Shown: positions 43,718 through 53,744, counted from the first letter of the stretch. The stretch is 64,000 bases of DNA from Nitrospira sp. (GCA_018242765.1 JAFEBH010000007.1:1-64000); one strand, 5' to 3'. The notes: generated by a model from the sequence alone, not told the origin. Numbers and translations are program-made.

Positions 43718-46525
43718 ATGGATTACAAATCGACACTCAATCTTCCCAAAACTGACTTTCCAATGAAGGCCAATTTGCCCCAGCGGGAGCCGGAGATGCT
43801 GGCCTGGTGGGAGCAGGAGAAGCTCTATGACCAGATCCAGGCGATGGGGCAGGGTCGGCCTCGATACGTGCTGCATGATGGTCCTCCCTATGCTAATGGC
43901 CGTATCCATATCGGACATGCCTTGAACAAGGTGCTGAAGGACATCATCGTGAAGTCGAAAACGATGGCGGGGTTCCAGGCACCGTATGTGCCGGGATGGG
44001 ACTGCCATGGCCTTCCGATCGAGCATCAAGTCATGAAGGAACTCGGCGAGAAGAAAAAAGACTTGAACGTGTCGGCAATTCGTAAGCTCTGTCGCGCCTA
44101 TGCCGAGAAGTATGTCGACCTTCAGCGGGAGGAATTCAAGCGGCTCGGTGTCCTGGGAGAGTGGGATCATCCGTATCTGACGATGACGCCAGGGTATGAG
44201 GCGACGATTATCAGGGAGTTCGGGAAGTTCGTCGAGCGGGGAGGTGTGTACAAGGGGCTCAAACCCGTCCTCTGGTGCACGCAAGATCAAACGGCGCTGG
44301 CGGAAGCAGAAGTCGAATACGACGACCATGTCTCGCCGTCGGTCTATGTCAAATTTCCCGTCGTGACCACACCGGATGTCTTGGGGAAGACGTTCCCAGG
44401 GGTTGTCTTTCCAGACGATGTCAAACTGGTTTCTGTAGTTATCTGGACCACCACGCCCTGGACATTGCCGGCTAATCAAGCCGTCTGTCTGCATCGAGAT
44501 TTCGACTACGCCTTTGTGCAGGTCGGTAATGAGCTGCTGATTGTCGCGGAGAAACTGTTGGAAACTGTGGCGAAAGCCTGTGGGATCACAGACTATCGCG
44601 TCGTCGGGGTCAAAAGAGGAGGAGAAGGCTTTGAGGGGTTAGAAACCCAGCGCCCGCTTTCCACCGGACTGTCGCCGATCCTCCTTGGGGATTTTGTCAC
44701 GCTCGACCAAGGGACCGGCTGTGTGCATATCGCGCCTGGCCACGGCATGGAAGACTACATCCTGGTGCTTGATCACAATGCCAAGGCGTTACCAGGTGAA
44801 AGGCTCGAGATTGTGGCGCCGGTGGATAACGGCGGGCGGTTCACCGACATGGTGAAGGAATTCTCCGGACAACATGTATTTAAGGCGAACCCAAAGATTG
44901 TGGATTATCTTCAAGCCAACGGACGCCTGCTCGGCCATGGTTCATTGAGCCATTCGTATCCTCATTGCTGGCGTTGTAAGAGCCCCGTGATCTTCCGCGC
45001 CACGGAGCAGTGGTTTGTGTCCATGGAGATGAATGACTTACGAAAAGCGGCTCTTGCGGAGATCGAGCAGGTTCGGTGGATTCCAAGCTATGGCCGCGAT
45101 CGGATTTTCGGCATGATCGAGAACCGGCCGGATTGGTGTCTTTCGCGTCAACGTGTGTGGGGTGTGCCGATTCCCGGGTTTACCTGCAACGGCTGTCGGC
45201 ATGTTCTGGCTGATCCGGTTGTGATCGAGCACATTGCGATCTTGATGGAGTCGAAGGGGGCGGATGTATGGTTTGAGCGACCCGCTTCCGAGCTTTTGCC
45301 TGCCGAGACCACCTGTCCGAAATGCGGAGGGGCGACCTTCGAGAAGGAACGAGACATTCTCGATGTGTGGTTCGAGTCTGGGGTGAGTTACGCGGCTGTG
45401 ACGAAGCCGAAGCAGTGGTGGCCTACCGATCTGTACCTGGAAGGGTCCGACCAGCATCGTGGGTGGTTTCATAGCGCGCTGCTGGCTGGAGTGACCACGG
45501 ATCATCGGGCACCCTACAAAGCCGTCTTGACCCATGGGTTTGTGGTGGACGGGCAGGGGAAGAAGATGTCCAAGTCGGCGGGGAATGTGGTGGCGCCACA
45601 AGACGTCATCAAGCAGTCAGGCGCAGAAATCCTACGGCTTTGGGTGTCGGCGCAGGATTATCGCGAAGACCTCCGCATCTCACAAGAGATTCTGAATCAT
45701 CTTATCGAGGCCTATCGGAAGATCCGCAACACGTCCCGATTCTTACTGAGCAATCTGTACGATTTCAATCCAGATGGTCACCGTGTCCCGTATGCGCAAT
45801 TGCCTGAATTGGACCGATGGGCCTTGTTGCGTCTTGGTGAGCTCACCACAAAAGTGCGTCAGGCCTATGAGGACTTTGAGTTTCACACGATCTTTCACGC
45901 ACTCAATAATTTCTGCTCGGTTGACCTCAGCGCCGTGTATCTCGACATCCTGAAAGATCGGCTGTATACCTTTCGAGCCGATTCGCCTGAACGCCGAGGG
46001 TCTCAGACGGTGTTGTTCGACATCCTCATCGCCCTGACAAAGCTTATGGCGCCGGTCCTGAGCTTTACTGCCGATGAGATCTGGCGGATGCTGCCGGAAG
46101 CGGGGCGTAGGGGAGTGGTCAGTGTGCAATTGGCTCCATTCCCTGAAGTTGAACCTCTATGGAAAGACAATGAGTTGGCCACCCGGTGGGAGAAGCTACT
46201 GAGCTATCGAACTCGCGTACAAGGGGTGCTAGAAGAACGCCGACGAGACAAAGTGATCGGATCGTCTTTGGAAGCCCATGTGCAGCTTGATGCTGCCTCA
46301 GAGACGTACGAGTTTTTGAAAGCGTATGAGAGAGACCTGAGTACGATTTTCATTGTCTCGCAGGTATCACTGAAGAGGACGGACGGCGCTCAAACAGATC
46401 TCCAGATCGTGGTCACGAAATCTCAGGCGAGCAAGTGCGAACGTTGCTGGAATTACCGAGAAGCCGTTGGAAAGGATGTCGCCCATCCGACCCTCTGTGA
46501 CCGATGTGTGGAGGCAGTTCGTTGA
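43718..46525 (+). CDS. ileS: Isoleucyl-tRNA synthetase
   Basis: This charges tRNA-Ile. The 935-residue class I synthetase has the HIGH signature in [16 protein letters not shown], the editing domain ([29 protein letters not shown]), KMSKS in [14 protein letters not shown], and a C-terminal zinc finger [14 protein letters not shown] with a later CDRC. ATG 43718 was chosen; a TTG two codons upstream is possible and neither has a strong ribosome binding site. Its stop overlaps the lspA start. The ileS-lspA pair is a common bacterial arrangement. Confidence 0.97.
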   Translation: MDYKSTLNLPKTDFPMKANLPQREPEMLAWWEQEKLYDQIQAMGQGRPRYVLHDGPPYANGRIHIGHALNKVLKDIIVKSKTMAGFQAPYVPGWDCHGLPIEHQVMKELGEKKKDLNVSAIRKLCRAYAEKYVDLQREEFKRLGVLGEWDHPYLTMTPGYEATIIREFGKFVERGGVYKGLKPVLWCTQDQTALAEAEVEYDDHVSPSVYVKFPVVTTPDVLGKTFPGVVFPDDVKLVSVVIWTTTPWTLPANQAVCLHRDFDYAFVQVGNELLIVAEKLLETVAKACGITDYRVVGVKRGGEGFEGLETQRPLSTGLSPILLGDFVTLDQGTGCVHIAPGHGMEDYILVLDHNAKALPGERLEIVAPVDNGGRFTDMVKEFSGQHVFKANPKIVDYLQANGRLLGHGSLSHSYPHCWRCKSPVIFRATEQWFVSMEMNDLRKAALAEIEQVRWIPSYGRDRIFGMIENRPDWCLSRQRVWGVPIPGFTCNGCRHVLADPVVIEHIAILMESKGADVWFERPASELLPAETTCPKCGGATFEKERDILDVWFESGVSYAAVTKPKQWWPTDLYLEGSDQHRGWFHSALLAGVTTDHRAPYKAVLTHGFVVDGQGKKMSKSAGNVVAPQDVIKQSGAEILRLWVSAQDYREDLRISQEILNHLIEAYRKIRNTSRFLLSNLYDFNPDGHRVPYAQLPELDRWALLRLGELTTKVRQAYEDFEFHTIFHALNNFCSVDLSAVYLDILKDRLYTFRADSPERRGSQTVLFDILIALTKLMAPVLSFTADEIWRMLPEAGRRGVVSVQLAPFPEVEPLWKDNELATRWEKLLSYRTRVQGVLEERRRDKVIGSSLEAHVQLDAASETYEFLKAYERDLSTIFIVSQVSLKRTDGAQTDLQIVVTKSQASKCERCWNYREAVGKDVAHPTLCDRCVEAVR

Positions 46526-47046
46526 GCCTATCGATGATGCGTAATATGTTGCTGGCGTCGGTGACCGGGGGTATTATCCTCCTGGATCAGCTGACCAAGC
46601 AGCAGATCATGCAGACAATGCGGCTCCATGAGTCGATTCCCGTCATTCCTAACCTCTTCAGCCTGACCTATATCCGAAACCCTGGGGCGGCCTTTGGGAT
46701 CTTAGCAGGCAGCAGCAATGCGTTCCGCATGGTCTTCTTCGGGCTGACATCGATCTTTGCTCTTGGCCTGCTGGGGACAATCCTGTTGCGGATGCCTGAG
46801 GAGGATTGGATGGGACGGATCAGTGTTGCCGGGATACTCGGTGGGGCGATCGGGAACTTGATCGATCGGCTTCGGTTCGGTGAGGTGATTGATTTCTTGG
46901 ATGTCTACGTGGAGAGCTACCACTGGCCGGCGTTCAACGTCGCGGATTCAGCCATCACCGTCGGGGTGATCGCTCTCATCATCCACTTTGCATTCGAAAA
47001 ACGGACCGAACCGCCTGAGGCATCGGAGACTTCGTCGGTCTCTTAA
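46522..47046 (+). CDS. lspA: Lipoprotein signal peptidase
   Basis: This inner-membrane aspartic protease removes prolipoprotein signal peptides after lipidation. It has four membrane helices and the catalytic Asp motifs [20 protein letters not shown] and [21 protein letters not shown] is also conserved. TTG 46522 overlaps the ileS stop (TTGA) and has GGAGG 7 bases upstream, favouring it; ATG 46534 or 46537 are alternatives. It serves the several lipoproteins encoded in this window. Confidence 0.95.
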   Translation: MSLSMMRNMLLASVTGGIILLDQLTKQQIMQTMRLHESIPVIPNLFSLTYIRNPGAAFGILAGSSNAFRMVFFGLTSIFALGLLGTILLRMPEEDWMGRISVAGILGGAIGNLIDRLRFGEVIDFLDVYVESYHWPAFNVADSAITVGVIALIIHFAFEKRTEPPEASETSSVS

Positions 47047-47063
47047 GGTCAGAACAGCCTCAC

Positions 47064-47105
47064 GTGCTGAGTTCTGAGCATGAAGTTACACTCAAAACTC
47101 AGCAC
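47064..47105. repeat. 15-bp inverted repeat between convergent genes
   Basis: GTGCTGAGTTCTGAG (47064-47078) pairs with CTCAAAACTCAGCAC (47091-47105) with one G-T position and a 12-base loop. It lies between lspA and the convergent DUF2024-like gene, so it could be a two-way terminator, although no long T-run follows. Confidence 0.6.
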
Positions 47106-47125
47106 TCAAAATCGGGCACTCGCAA

Positions 47126-47386
47126 TCAGGCCGGCATCCGGACGATAAACCCGCCTTTTTCTTTCGCTTGTTGTTGCTGCTCTGCCGAGAACATGAACAG
47201 CGGTTCGCTGTGACAGAACTGGCATTCCTTGGTCGTGATCGTCGCATCGGGTTCCCCGATGCCGACAAGGTATTCCTTCGCGAGTTTGAGTGCGGTGGCT
47301 TCATCCGTCGTCATGACATCGAAGTGGATGCGACCGCTCTTGCCGTGAACCCAGGTATCGTAAACGTGAATCGTATCCGAAGACAT
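47126..47386 (-). CDS. DUF2024-like small protein
   Basis: An 86-residue protein from ATG 47386, which has AAGGAG 8 bases upstream; TTG 47392 is less likely. It begins MSSDTIHVYDTWVHGKSGRI and continues HFDVMTTDEATALKLAKEYL and CQFCHSEPLFMFSAEQQQQA. The order and the CxxCHxE element match the DUF2024 family of small cytoplasmic proteins of unknown function; the Cys pair may bind metal. It follows uppP by 12 bases in the same direction, so the two are co-transcribed. Confidence 0.7.
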   Translation of the reverse strand: MSSDTIHVYDTWVHGKSGRIHFDVMTTDEATALKLAKEYLVGIGEPDATITTKECQFCHSEPLFMFSAEQQQQAKEKGGFIVRMPA

Positions 47387-47398
47387 GCCCAACTCCTT

Positions 47399-48274
47399 TC
47401 AGCGGACAACCAACATGACCACAATCCCGAGAATAATACGATAGTAGGCAAAGACGCGCAAGGTATGCCGCTGGACATAGGTCAAAAACACGGCGATGAC
47501 CGCCCATGCGACCAAGAAGGAGACCACCATGCCGAGCCCAAGAGCCAGAAAGTCTTGATCGGTGAACGCTCCGCGTGCCTTCCACGTCTCATACAGCGTG
47601 GCGGCGATGATCGTCGGGAGCGCGAGAAAAAATGAATACTCTGTCGCCACCTTACGATCCAGTCCCGCAAGCAACCCACCGATGATCGTGGAACCGGAGC
47701 GCGACATGCCGGGAATCAGGGAGGCGCATTGTGCCAGCCCAATCCAGAAGGCATCCCGTGGTGAGACCTGGTCGAGGCTCTTGGTGGCAGCGGTGCGCGT
47801 ACGTGCCTCCACAAGGAGGATGATGATGCCACCCAAGATCGATGTGGACGCCACCGTCAGGGGAGTAAAGAGATAGGATTTGATCCATCCATGAGCCAAC
47901 AGGCCAAGAATGGCGGCGGGTAAGAACGCAATCCCTAGCCCGAGGATGAACCATAGATTAGGATGGTGTTGTATGGAGACCGTGAGACGGCTCGACCACG
48001 TCATGGAAGGCGAGTTGCTGAGAGACGACCAGAGCGTCTGACGTTCCCGCCAGGCCCCGGACAGCAGTCGACCGATCTTTTCCCGCTCAAAGACGATGAC
48101 CGCGAGGATAGCGCCCAATTGGATGGAGATTTCAGCGTTGGCAGCCACATCGCCGGTGAATCCCAATGCGTGGCCGACCAAAATCAGATGACCGGTGGAC
48201 GAGACTGGTAAGAATTCCGTCAGTCCTTCGACGACTCCAAGAATCACGGCGAGAACCGGGCCCCATTCGTTCAT
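47399..48274 (-). CDS. uppP: Undecaprenyl-diphosphatase (UppP/BacA)
   Basis: This inner-membrane enzyme recycles the lipid carrier of peptidoglycan synthesis and can give bacitracin resistance. The 291-residue protein has several membrane helices and the family motifs GVVEGLTEFLPVSSTGHLIL near the N-terminus and LIPGMSRSGSTIIGGLLAG, with the catalytic Glu, Ser and Arg. ATG 48274 has AGGTGGTG upstream. It is the first gene of a pair with the DUF2024-like protein. Confidence 0.96.
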   Translation of the reverse strand: MNEWGPVLAVILGVVEGLTEFLPVSSTGHLILVGHALGFTGDVAANAEISIQLGAILAVIVFEREKIGRLLSGAWRERQTLWSSLSNSPSMTWSSRLTVSIQHHPNLWFILGLGIAFLPAAILGLLAHGWIKSYLFTPLTVASTSILGGIIILLVEARTRTAATKSLDQVSPRDAFWIGLAQCASLIPGMSRSGSTIIGGLLAGLDRKVATEYSFFLALPTIIAATLYETWKARGAFTDQDFLALGLGMVVSFLVAWAVIAVFLTYVQRHTLRVFAYYRIILGIVVMLVVR

Positions 48275-48530
48275 GCGTACACCACCTAGGATTGAAGGAC
48301 ATAGAGGTGTGACCCTCCCTGGCTGGCTTTGATAAGATGTGAGGGATCATCACAGAGCCGTGGTGATCCGTCAAGCGCTAGATGGAGGATGATGTGTGGC
48401 GTGCCCAAAGGGGGGAAGCGTTCGTGCAATAGTAAATATATTGACAATGCCTGGATGTTGGCATACACACAATGCATGGTACGGGTTCAATACAAAGACA
48501 CGTGGTGGGATTTGATGGAGGGAGGATCGC

Positions 48531-49211
48531 ATGAGACGTGAGTGGACGGTGGTAGTGCTGGTCGGAGCAGTATTGGCCACGGGATGCGTATCCAACAAGA
48601 AGTACCAAGCGGCGTTAACCGAAGCGGATAATGCCAAAATGGAGCTGGAGAAGGCGCGGCAACAGAAAAGCGCCATGGAGCAACAGGTCCGAACGCTCAA
48701 AGAGCTGAACGTGAAGTTCGGCAATGAGGCGCAGACCGTTCGTGATGAACTCCAACGCATTGAACATGGGCGCGACGCGGAACGAGGGGCGATCGAAGGC
48801 CGCACGAAAGAACTTGAAGAGAAAGTGAAAGCACTCACGGCGCAGAACAGGAACGTGAAACAGGAGTATCAGGATGTCAAGCGTAATAATGATACGCTGA
48901 AGTCGTTGGTAGCGCGGTATCAGAAAGAGCTGAAAGATCGCTCCCATGCTGGCCAGGCGGCGGCTGCCACAGTGACCCCCAATCAGCTTGCTTCCGGAAC
49001 TACTCAGGCAACTCCGGCAGCGTCGGCGGCGATGAATATCAATAAAGTGTCAGCGAACGACATGGTGCTCTTCCTTGGTCTGAAACAGGATGAGGCCGAG
49101 CGCATCGTGAGCAATCGCCCCTATCGTGTGAAGGGCGAGTTGGTCGCAAAGAATGTCGTGCCCAAAGAAACCTTCGATCTGATCAAAGATCGAATCTCAG
49201 TCACGCCGTAG
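48531..49211 (+). CDS. Coiled-coil lipoprotein with C-terminal helix-hairpin-helix
   Basis: ATG 48531 follows GGAGGGAGG. The 226-residue protein has a lipoprotein signal (VLVGAVLATGC), then a long charged coiled coil (residues ~25-140: NAKMELEKARQQKSAMEQQV and similar heptads), an Ala/Thr linker and a C-terminal domain INKVSANDMVLFLGLKQDEA ... GELVAKNVVPKETFDLIK. That last part resembles the ComEA-type helix-hairpin-helix, which can bind DNA or mediate protein contacts. It may be a periplasmic structural lipoprotein. A terminator follows it. Confidence 0.7.
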   Translation: MRREWTVVVLVGAVLATGCVSNKKYQAALTEADNAKMELEKARQQKSAMEQQVRTLKELNVKFGNEAQTVRDELQRIEHGRDAERGAIEGRTKELEEKVKALTAQNRNVKQEYQDVKRNNDTLKSLVARYQKELKDRSHAGQAAAATVTPNQLASGTTQATPAASAAMNINKVSANDMVLFLGLKQDEAERIVSNRPYRVKGELVAKNVVPKETFDLIKDRISVTP

Positions 49212-49244
49212 ATCAGACCTCGATCAGTTTCCCGTAATACCACA

Positions 49245-49278
49245 GGCCGTTCTCTGTAAGAGGAGAACGGCCCGTTTT
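49245..49278 (+). terminator. Rho-independent terminator
   Basis: GGCCGTTCTC (49245-49254) pairs perfectly with GAGAACGGCC (49263-49272), an 8-base loop between, followed by CGTTTTGTTT. It ends the lipoprotein gene at 49211. Confidence 0.88.
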
Positions 49279-49654
49279 GTTTGCGACTCACCATCCCGAT
49301 CGTCCTCACGGGTTTGCACGACCGACGCGAACGGGTCGTTTCTGTTCGTAAGCTCAGCCCGTCGTGCCCTGTTCGTCTTGGTTCGTGAGGTTCCTCGTGC
49401 GGGGGAAAGTCGGTATTGCGTGACCCAGAGATGACACATGATAGAACGGTCGAATTGGACGCGTTATTCCAAACGGCTGAGCCCCCAGCTGTAGCTGATT
49501 GTCTATCGGCTCACGGAGATTACGGACCATTGAGAGATGTATTGCGCGACCGTCAGTCGCCGGTTCAAGCGGGCGGAGCAGGCGACTGTATGAGTACAAA
49601 GCCTAATACTAATTATGCTTCTCTTACGCCTTGATCTGGTCCACACGGATCTGT
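49279..49654. other. Intergenic stretch, nothing recognised
   Basis: About 375 bases between the terminator and the Rrf2 operator. A 72-codon frame here has no ribosome binding site or motif. The promoter of the Rrf2 gene should lie at its right end. Confidence 0.4.
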
Positions 49655-49683
49655 ATAACTAAGATAGATTTTGTCTTAGTTAT
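49655..49683 (+). promoter_or_regulatory. Operator palindrome of the Rrf2 regulator
   Basis: ATAACTAAGA (49655-49664) and TCTTAGTTAT (49674-49683) form a perfect inverted repeat with a 9-base spacer and end directly against ATG 49684. The position suits autorepression. It leaves no room for a ribosome binding site, so the message may be leaderless. Confidence 0.8.
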
Positions 49684-50217
49684 ATGGCGCTTTACGCTTC
49701 CAGGGTTGAATATGGGCTGCATTGCCTTCTTTATCTCGTCGGCCCTTCAGGCACGATAAAAGCAAACGTGGCGGACCTGGCGAAGTTGCAAGGCATCTCG
49801 CCAACTTTTGTCGCCAAATTGTTCACTAAAATGAAAAAGGGCGGCTTGGTCACCGCGAGCGAAGGAGCAGGCGGCGGGTACATACTGGCCCGTCCACCAG
49901 CAGAGATCACAGTCTGGGATGCGGTCGTGGCCTTGGAGGGTAGCAAGGCGCTTTTTAAATGTACGGAAGTTCGCCTGAACTGCGCCTTGTTCGGTGCGTC
50001 ACCTCCTGCGTGGGCAAAGAAGGGTGTCTGTAGCATTCATGCAGTGATGCAAGAGGCAGAACGCCGGATGCAACAAACGCTTGATGCGTATACGCTTGCG
50101 GACTTGGCCCAACAAGTCGAGCGAAAGGCGCCGAAGGAGTTTCTGAACGAGGTCAATACCTGGTTCGAACGGCCCAAGATCCGCCCTGGTGAACATCTCC
50201 ACCGTAAGAAGAGGTGA
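49684..50217 (+). CDS. Rrf2-family transcription regulator, probable Fe-S sensor
   Basis: The 177-residue protein has the Rrf2 winged-helix: SRVEYGLHCLLYLVG, ISPTFVAKLFTKMKKGGLV and GAGGGYILARPPAEITVWDA. Three conserved Cys (93, 100 and 116, in FKCTEVRLNC and KKGVCSIH) match the Fe-S ligand pattern of this family (IscR, NsrR, RsrR). It probably senses redox stress or NO and represses its own operon through the palindrome at 49655-49683. The C-terminal tail is basic (HLHRKKR). Downstream genes encode a cupin and an NAD(P)-binding protein, plausible targets. Confidence 0.9.
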   Translation: MALYASRVEYGLHCLLYLVGPSGTIKANVADLAKLQGISPTFVAKLFTKMKKGGLVTASEGAGGGYILARPPAEITVWDAVVALEGSKALFKCTEVRLNCALFGASPPAWAKKGVCSIHAVMQEAERRMQQTLDAYTLADLAQQVERKAPKEFLNEVNTWFERPKIRPGEHLHRKKR

Positions 50218-50331
50218 GATCCAGCTGATCGCGCAGTTGTCAAATCTGACGTCTCTTGGATCAGCCCACGTAGGAGCCGTTTTCAAGAGACAGATACATA
50301 ATCTTGACGTACGCATAGAAAGGACTCAACG

Positions 50332-50721
50332 ATGAAGAACCTGCTGTTGACCTGCTGTTTTGTGAGCCTCATGTCCAGCCCACTTTGGGCACAGCAAGCT
50401 GAAGTCACGCCGCTACTCTCGAAAGATCTTGCCGATATACCCGGCAAGGAAGGACTGATGATCACAGTCAATTTTCCTCCTGGTTCAACCGACTCAGTGC
50501 ACCGACACAATGCGCATGCATTCATCTATGTGCTGGAAGGCTCCATCATCATGCAGGTAGAGGGTGGTAAACCTGTCACCTTGACGGCAGGACAAACCTT
50601 CTACGAAGGACCGAACGATGTGCATACGGTTGGCAAAAATGCAAGCAATACTAAGCCGGCAAAGTTTCTAGTGATCTTCCTCAAGGACAAGCAGGCACCA
50701 GTCCTGGTGCCGGTCAAGTAG
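50332..50721 (+). CDS. Secreted cupin-domain protein
   Basis: The 129-residue protein has a signal peptide (LLLTCCFVSLMSSPLWAQQA) and a single cupin barrel: PGSTDSVHRHNAHAFIYVLE (metal-ligand His and Glu), GQTFYEGPNDVHTVG (second His motif) and FLVIFLKDKQ. It should be a periplasmic metal-binding protein or dioxygenase-like enzyme of unknown substrate. AAAGGA precedes ATG 50332. It lies 114 bases after the Rrf2 gene and is probably in its regulon. Confidence 0.85.
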   Translation: MKNLLLTCCFVSLMSSPLWAQQAEVTPLLSKDLADIPGKEGLMITVNFPPGSTDSVHRHNAHAFIYVLEGSIIMQVEGGKPVTLTAGQTFYEGPNDVHTVGKNASNTKPAKFLVIFLKDKQAPVLVPVK

Positions 50722-50813
50722 TTGGCTGCTAGGGAGAATGTTTTTGTCACGCGAGGGGGAGTGCCAGTTGGAAAACCTCGTCTTTCAGTCGCGAGCGCAA
50801 GGACAAAGCCCAT

Positions 50814-51593
50814 ATGAAGATTGTAGTCATTGGCGGCAGCGGGCAGATCGGCGCGCGGCTGGTCAGACAGCTTAATCAACGGGGACATCAAGGCATACCA
50901 GCATCACCCACATCGGGTATCGACACGCTCACGGGCGCTGGGCTGGCAGCAGTGTTGGAGGACGCTCAGGTCGTTATTGACGTTACGAATCCGACGTCCT
51001 TCGAATCCGGCACGGTGATGCATTTTTTTGACACATCGACACGAAATCTCCTGTCTGCTGAAGCAGAGGCAAAGGTGGAGCACCACGTTGTGCTGTCGGT
51101 CGTCGGGGCAGATCGTATGGCGGACGTCGGCTATATGCGCGCGAAAGTGGCTCAAGAGCAATTGGTCCAGCGGGGACAGATACCCTATACAATAGTTCGA
51201 GCTACACAATTTTTTGAATTCATCAGGACGATCACCGACTTAGGTACTAAAGGCGCGACGGTTCGACTCCCTCCGGCGCTGATGCAGCCGATTGCTGCGG
51301 ATGACGTCGTCGCTTTTCTGGTGGAAGTGACCGAACGCGCGCCGAGCAACAGTACGATCGATCTGGCAGGACCTGATCGAGTCCGTATGGACGAAATCGC
51401 ACGCCGTCTTTTGAATGTCAGCCAAGACCCTCGCGAGGTCCTGTCCGATCATCAGGCGCTCTATTTCGGCGGGAGGCTAGACGACCGATCGTTGGTGCCT
51501 GCCGGTCGCCATTGCGTCGGCATGACTCATTTCCAAGACTGGCTCAGAATCCAACCACCGCCACTTCTTTATGCCCAACCAAACAGGGAATAG
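50814..51593 (+). CDS. NmrA-like NAD(P)-binding protein (atypical SDR)
   Basis: The 259-residue protein begins MKIVVIGGSGQIGARLVRQL, the Rossmann GxxGxxG motif of atypical short-chain dehydrogenases. It continues VVIDVTNPTSFESG, HHVVLSVVGADRM and IPYTIVRATQFFEF, typical of NmrA/SDR_a5-like redox sensors or reductases. The canonical YxxxK is not obvious. It is third in a row with Rrf2 and cupin genes, a grouping consistent with a redox-stress operon. Substrate unknown. Confidence 0.85.
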   Translation: MKIVVIGGSGQIGARLVRQLNQRGHQGIPASPTSGIDTLTGAGLAAVLEDAQVVIDVTNPTSFESGTVMHFFDTSTRNLLSAEAEAKVEHHVVLSVVGADRMADVGYMRAKVAQEQLVQRGQIPYTIVRATQFFEFIRTITDLGTKGATVRLPPALMQPIAADDVVAFLVEVTERAPSNSTIDLAGPDRVRMDEIARRLLNVSQDPREVLSDHQALYFGGRLDDRSLVPAGRHCVGMTHFQDWLRIQPPPLLYAQPNRE

Positions 51594-51787
51594 AAAGAAA
51601 TACGGATCCGATTGAGGTGCGAAGATTAAAAAAGAGGTCGGATAGAAAGGGGGATAGGCTACTTTTATGTGGGGAAGCCCATGGACGACTCCGCGCTCTG
51701 CTGGTGGATTCTCGTCAGAGCCGGGTAGAGCGGAGAACGTCTCGTTCATTTTGTAATCCACCATCTCCTCGGGTTGCTCAACCTTCC

Positions 51788-53194
51788 TCATGGCTGTGAG
51801 GGAGAAATTTGTACAACGATCTCTGACAGGGAAGGGTCTTGGTTGACGATGTAGTGGATCGGTGACGGGAAACCGGAGGTTTCGTCGGTCATCACCGATT
51901 CACGTAGGTAATGTCGAGTGGAATCATCGAGCAGCGTGCTATCGAAGGTCGCCGAAGGGACCCTGTCCGTACGAGAGAATCGAATGACGAGCATGTCAGG
52001 CGTCGACGGGACGGAAATGGTCAGGGGGGTATGGGCCGTGAGTTTGGAGGAGGGCTGTTCGGCCTCTGAGATTGGGAACAGGAGTTGGGGATTTGAGGAG
52101 CCATCGTGCTTCCATAGTTGCAGATAGCCATCTTGATTGGACTCAATGGTGAGCTTCAGGGATACGACCTGGGGCGCCGTCTCTATGGCACTGTCCTGGT
52201 AGCGTTCGGACTGTTCTTTGTGGCTGACACTATACCGAATACCCGCTGGTTGATGGGGGGCAGGGCGCTTGCTCTTGGTCATCGCCAATGATTGGGGTGT
52301 GAGTTCTGACTGATCTAGAGACTGAGCAGATTCGCTCCCAGCCTTCTCACGTCGTCGAGTATCTCCTGCCATCGACCTATCTTGGCCCTGCGGTCCTGCT
52401 CCATAGAAGAGGGAACGAGCACTCAGCGTTGAGCTGGTTTGGCCGGACGTTGCTGCTGCCGGAATCTTTGTCGGTGCAGGTAGAGAAGCAGCAGTGGGGG
52501 GCGTGCTCGCAGGTTGTTGATCAGTCGAGGCTGAAGTTTGTTCTTCCGGCCCGGCGAGCTTATCCGACGTTGATTCGTCCGGTCTTTGCAGCTCAGACGC
52601 CTCATGCTGTTGGAGGGGACTCTTGCTCGATGAAACTCCAGCACGTCGTTCCTCTAGTTTACCTAGTGCGGAGGACTTTTGTTTCGCCGTCTTATTGTAG
52701 GGCGCTTCTTTTCTGATCGAAGCTGCTTGTTCCACGTTGTCTTGTGCGTTCAGTTGAGGCTTATTGATCGTCGGTGCCGTGGGTTGGGTAGTGGAAGGTA
52801 CGGAAGCGGGAGGAGCCGCAGTCATCACCTCTTCAGTGGCGAGGGATCGGCCGGCTTCTTTCACACTGTCCTCGTAGATTCTTGTGCCAAGGATAACCGC
52901 AAAGACGACTGTGGCGAGGCCCCCGGCCCAAGCAAGTACGGCTGGCCGACGGAACCAATCGGACCATGATGCAGTCTCAACGGCGCTTGTTGTCTGAGTC
53001 GCTTGTAAGGCCTGCAACAGTCTCCGGCGCACCACAGGATCAGTGAGTAATTCTTTCAGTGATTGCTCATCAGCAAGTGCAGTGAACAATTGTTGATCAG
53101 TGAGCGCTGTCCTGTAGAGCTGTTGTTTCTCCTCAGCTGTCAGCGTATCCGCCGCAAATCCTCCGAGAAGTTTTTCTAGATCGTGTTCCGACAT
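51788..53194 (-). CDS. Probable anti-sigma factor with one membrane helix
   Basis: From ATG 53194 the 468-residue protein starts MSEHDLEKLLGGFAADTLTA, a helical N-terminus like zinc-less anti-sigma domains. A single membrane helix follows (VLAWAGGLATVVFAVILGT, residues ~85-103), then a long Pro/Ser/Gln/Thr-rich periplasmic linker and a C-terminal beta domain (LKLTIESNQDGYLQLWKHDG, PQLLFPISE) resembling DUF4384. It is 52 bases downstream of the ECF sigma gene. By analogy it sequesters the sigma factor until an envelope signal arrives. Its N-terminus lacks the HxxxCxxC zinc motif, so the binding mode may differ. Confidence 0.7.
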   Translation of the reverse strand: MSEHDLEKLLGGFAADTLTAEEKQQLYRTALTDQQLFTALADEQSLKELLTDPVVRRRLLQALQATQTTSAVETASWSDWFRRPAVLAWAGGLATVVFAVILGTRIYEDSVKEAGRSLATEEVMTAAPPASVPSTTQPTAPTINKPQLNAQDNVEQAASIRKEAPYNKTAKQKSSALGKLEERRAGVSSSKSPLQQHEASELQRPDESTSDKLAGPEEQTSASTDQQPASTPPTAASLPAPTKIPAAATSGQTSSTLSARSLFYGAGPQGQDRSMAGDTRRREKAGSESAQSLDQSELTPQSLAMTKSKRPAPHQPAGIRYSVSHKEQSERYQDSAIETAPQVVSLKLTIESNQDGYLQLWKHDGSSNPQLLFPISEAEQPSSKLTAHTPLTISVPSTPDMLVIRFSRTDRVPSATFDSTLLDDSTRHYLRESVMTDETSGFPSPIHYIVNQDPSLSEIVVQISPSQP

Positions 53195-53246
53195 TGTTAT
53201 AGGACCATGAAGTCTGACGAGTTGTTTGCACTCAGCACTACTAGAG

Positions 53247-53744
53247 TCATTCCCAACTGCCTCCCATAAGCCCAAGGAGGTGCTTCCTACATCGCAGATC
53301 CCAGGTATAAATCGTATTGATGGAGGATTGGCCCATCAATTGCTGAATCTCTGGAAAACTCTTTCCTTCTAACTTCCATGTGAACAAGTCTCGACAGCGT
53401 TCCCCCAATTGTGTGATGGCAGTTAATAGTCGATCAACGCGTTGCTTCTGATCGAGTTGAACCATAGGATTGTCCCTGGTATCGGCTAGCGGGAAATCCT
53501 CGACCGACTCCTGATGATACTCACCTCGCCGCAAGGCCTTGCGATGGGCATCCAGCATCTTGTACCGCAACACCTGAAAGGCCAAGGGGACGAGCTCGGT
53601 CAATTCAGTCACGTGTGAATACTTGTTGTGCAGGACGGCTAAAACGTCCTGTGTCAGGTCTTCAGCATGATCCCTCGATAGACGTGATGTCGCAAACGCG
53701 AGAATCCTTTCGCGAAGGGCGGTCAGTGTCTGGTCACGGTCCAT
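53247..53744 (-). CDS. ECF-type RNA polymerase sigma factor
   Basis: The 165-residue protein has a region-2 core (RLSRDHAEDLTQDVLAVLHN, LVPLAFQVLRYKMLDAHRKA) and a region-4 helix-turn-helix (LGERCRDLFTWKLEGKSFPE, IQQLMGQSSINTIYTWDLRC). This is an extracytoplasmic-function sigma factor, here paired with the membrane protein encoded next. ATG 53744 was taken; a TTG codon lies directly before it. It directs RNA polymerase to a stress regulon, probably including its own promoter, which was not located. Confidence 0.88.
   Translation of the reverse strand: MDRDQTLTALRERILAFATSRLSRDHAEDLTQDVLAVLHNKYSHVTELTELVPLAFQVLRYKMLDAHRKALRRGEYHQESVEDFPLADTRDNPMVQLDQKQRVDRLLTAITQLGERCRDLFTWKLEGKSFPEIQQLMGQSSINTIYTWDLRCRKHLLGLMGGSWE

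Noticed and set aside
43541..44494. 317-codon minus-strand frame overlapping the ileS start
   Set aside because: It lies opposite the conserved HIGH region of ileS and has no family features.
49416..49634. 72-codon frame before the Rrf2 gene
   Set aside because: No ribosome binding site, no motif, and it ends in the promoter region of the regulator.
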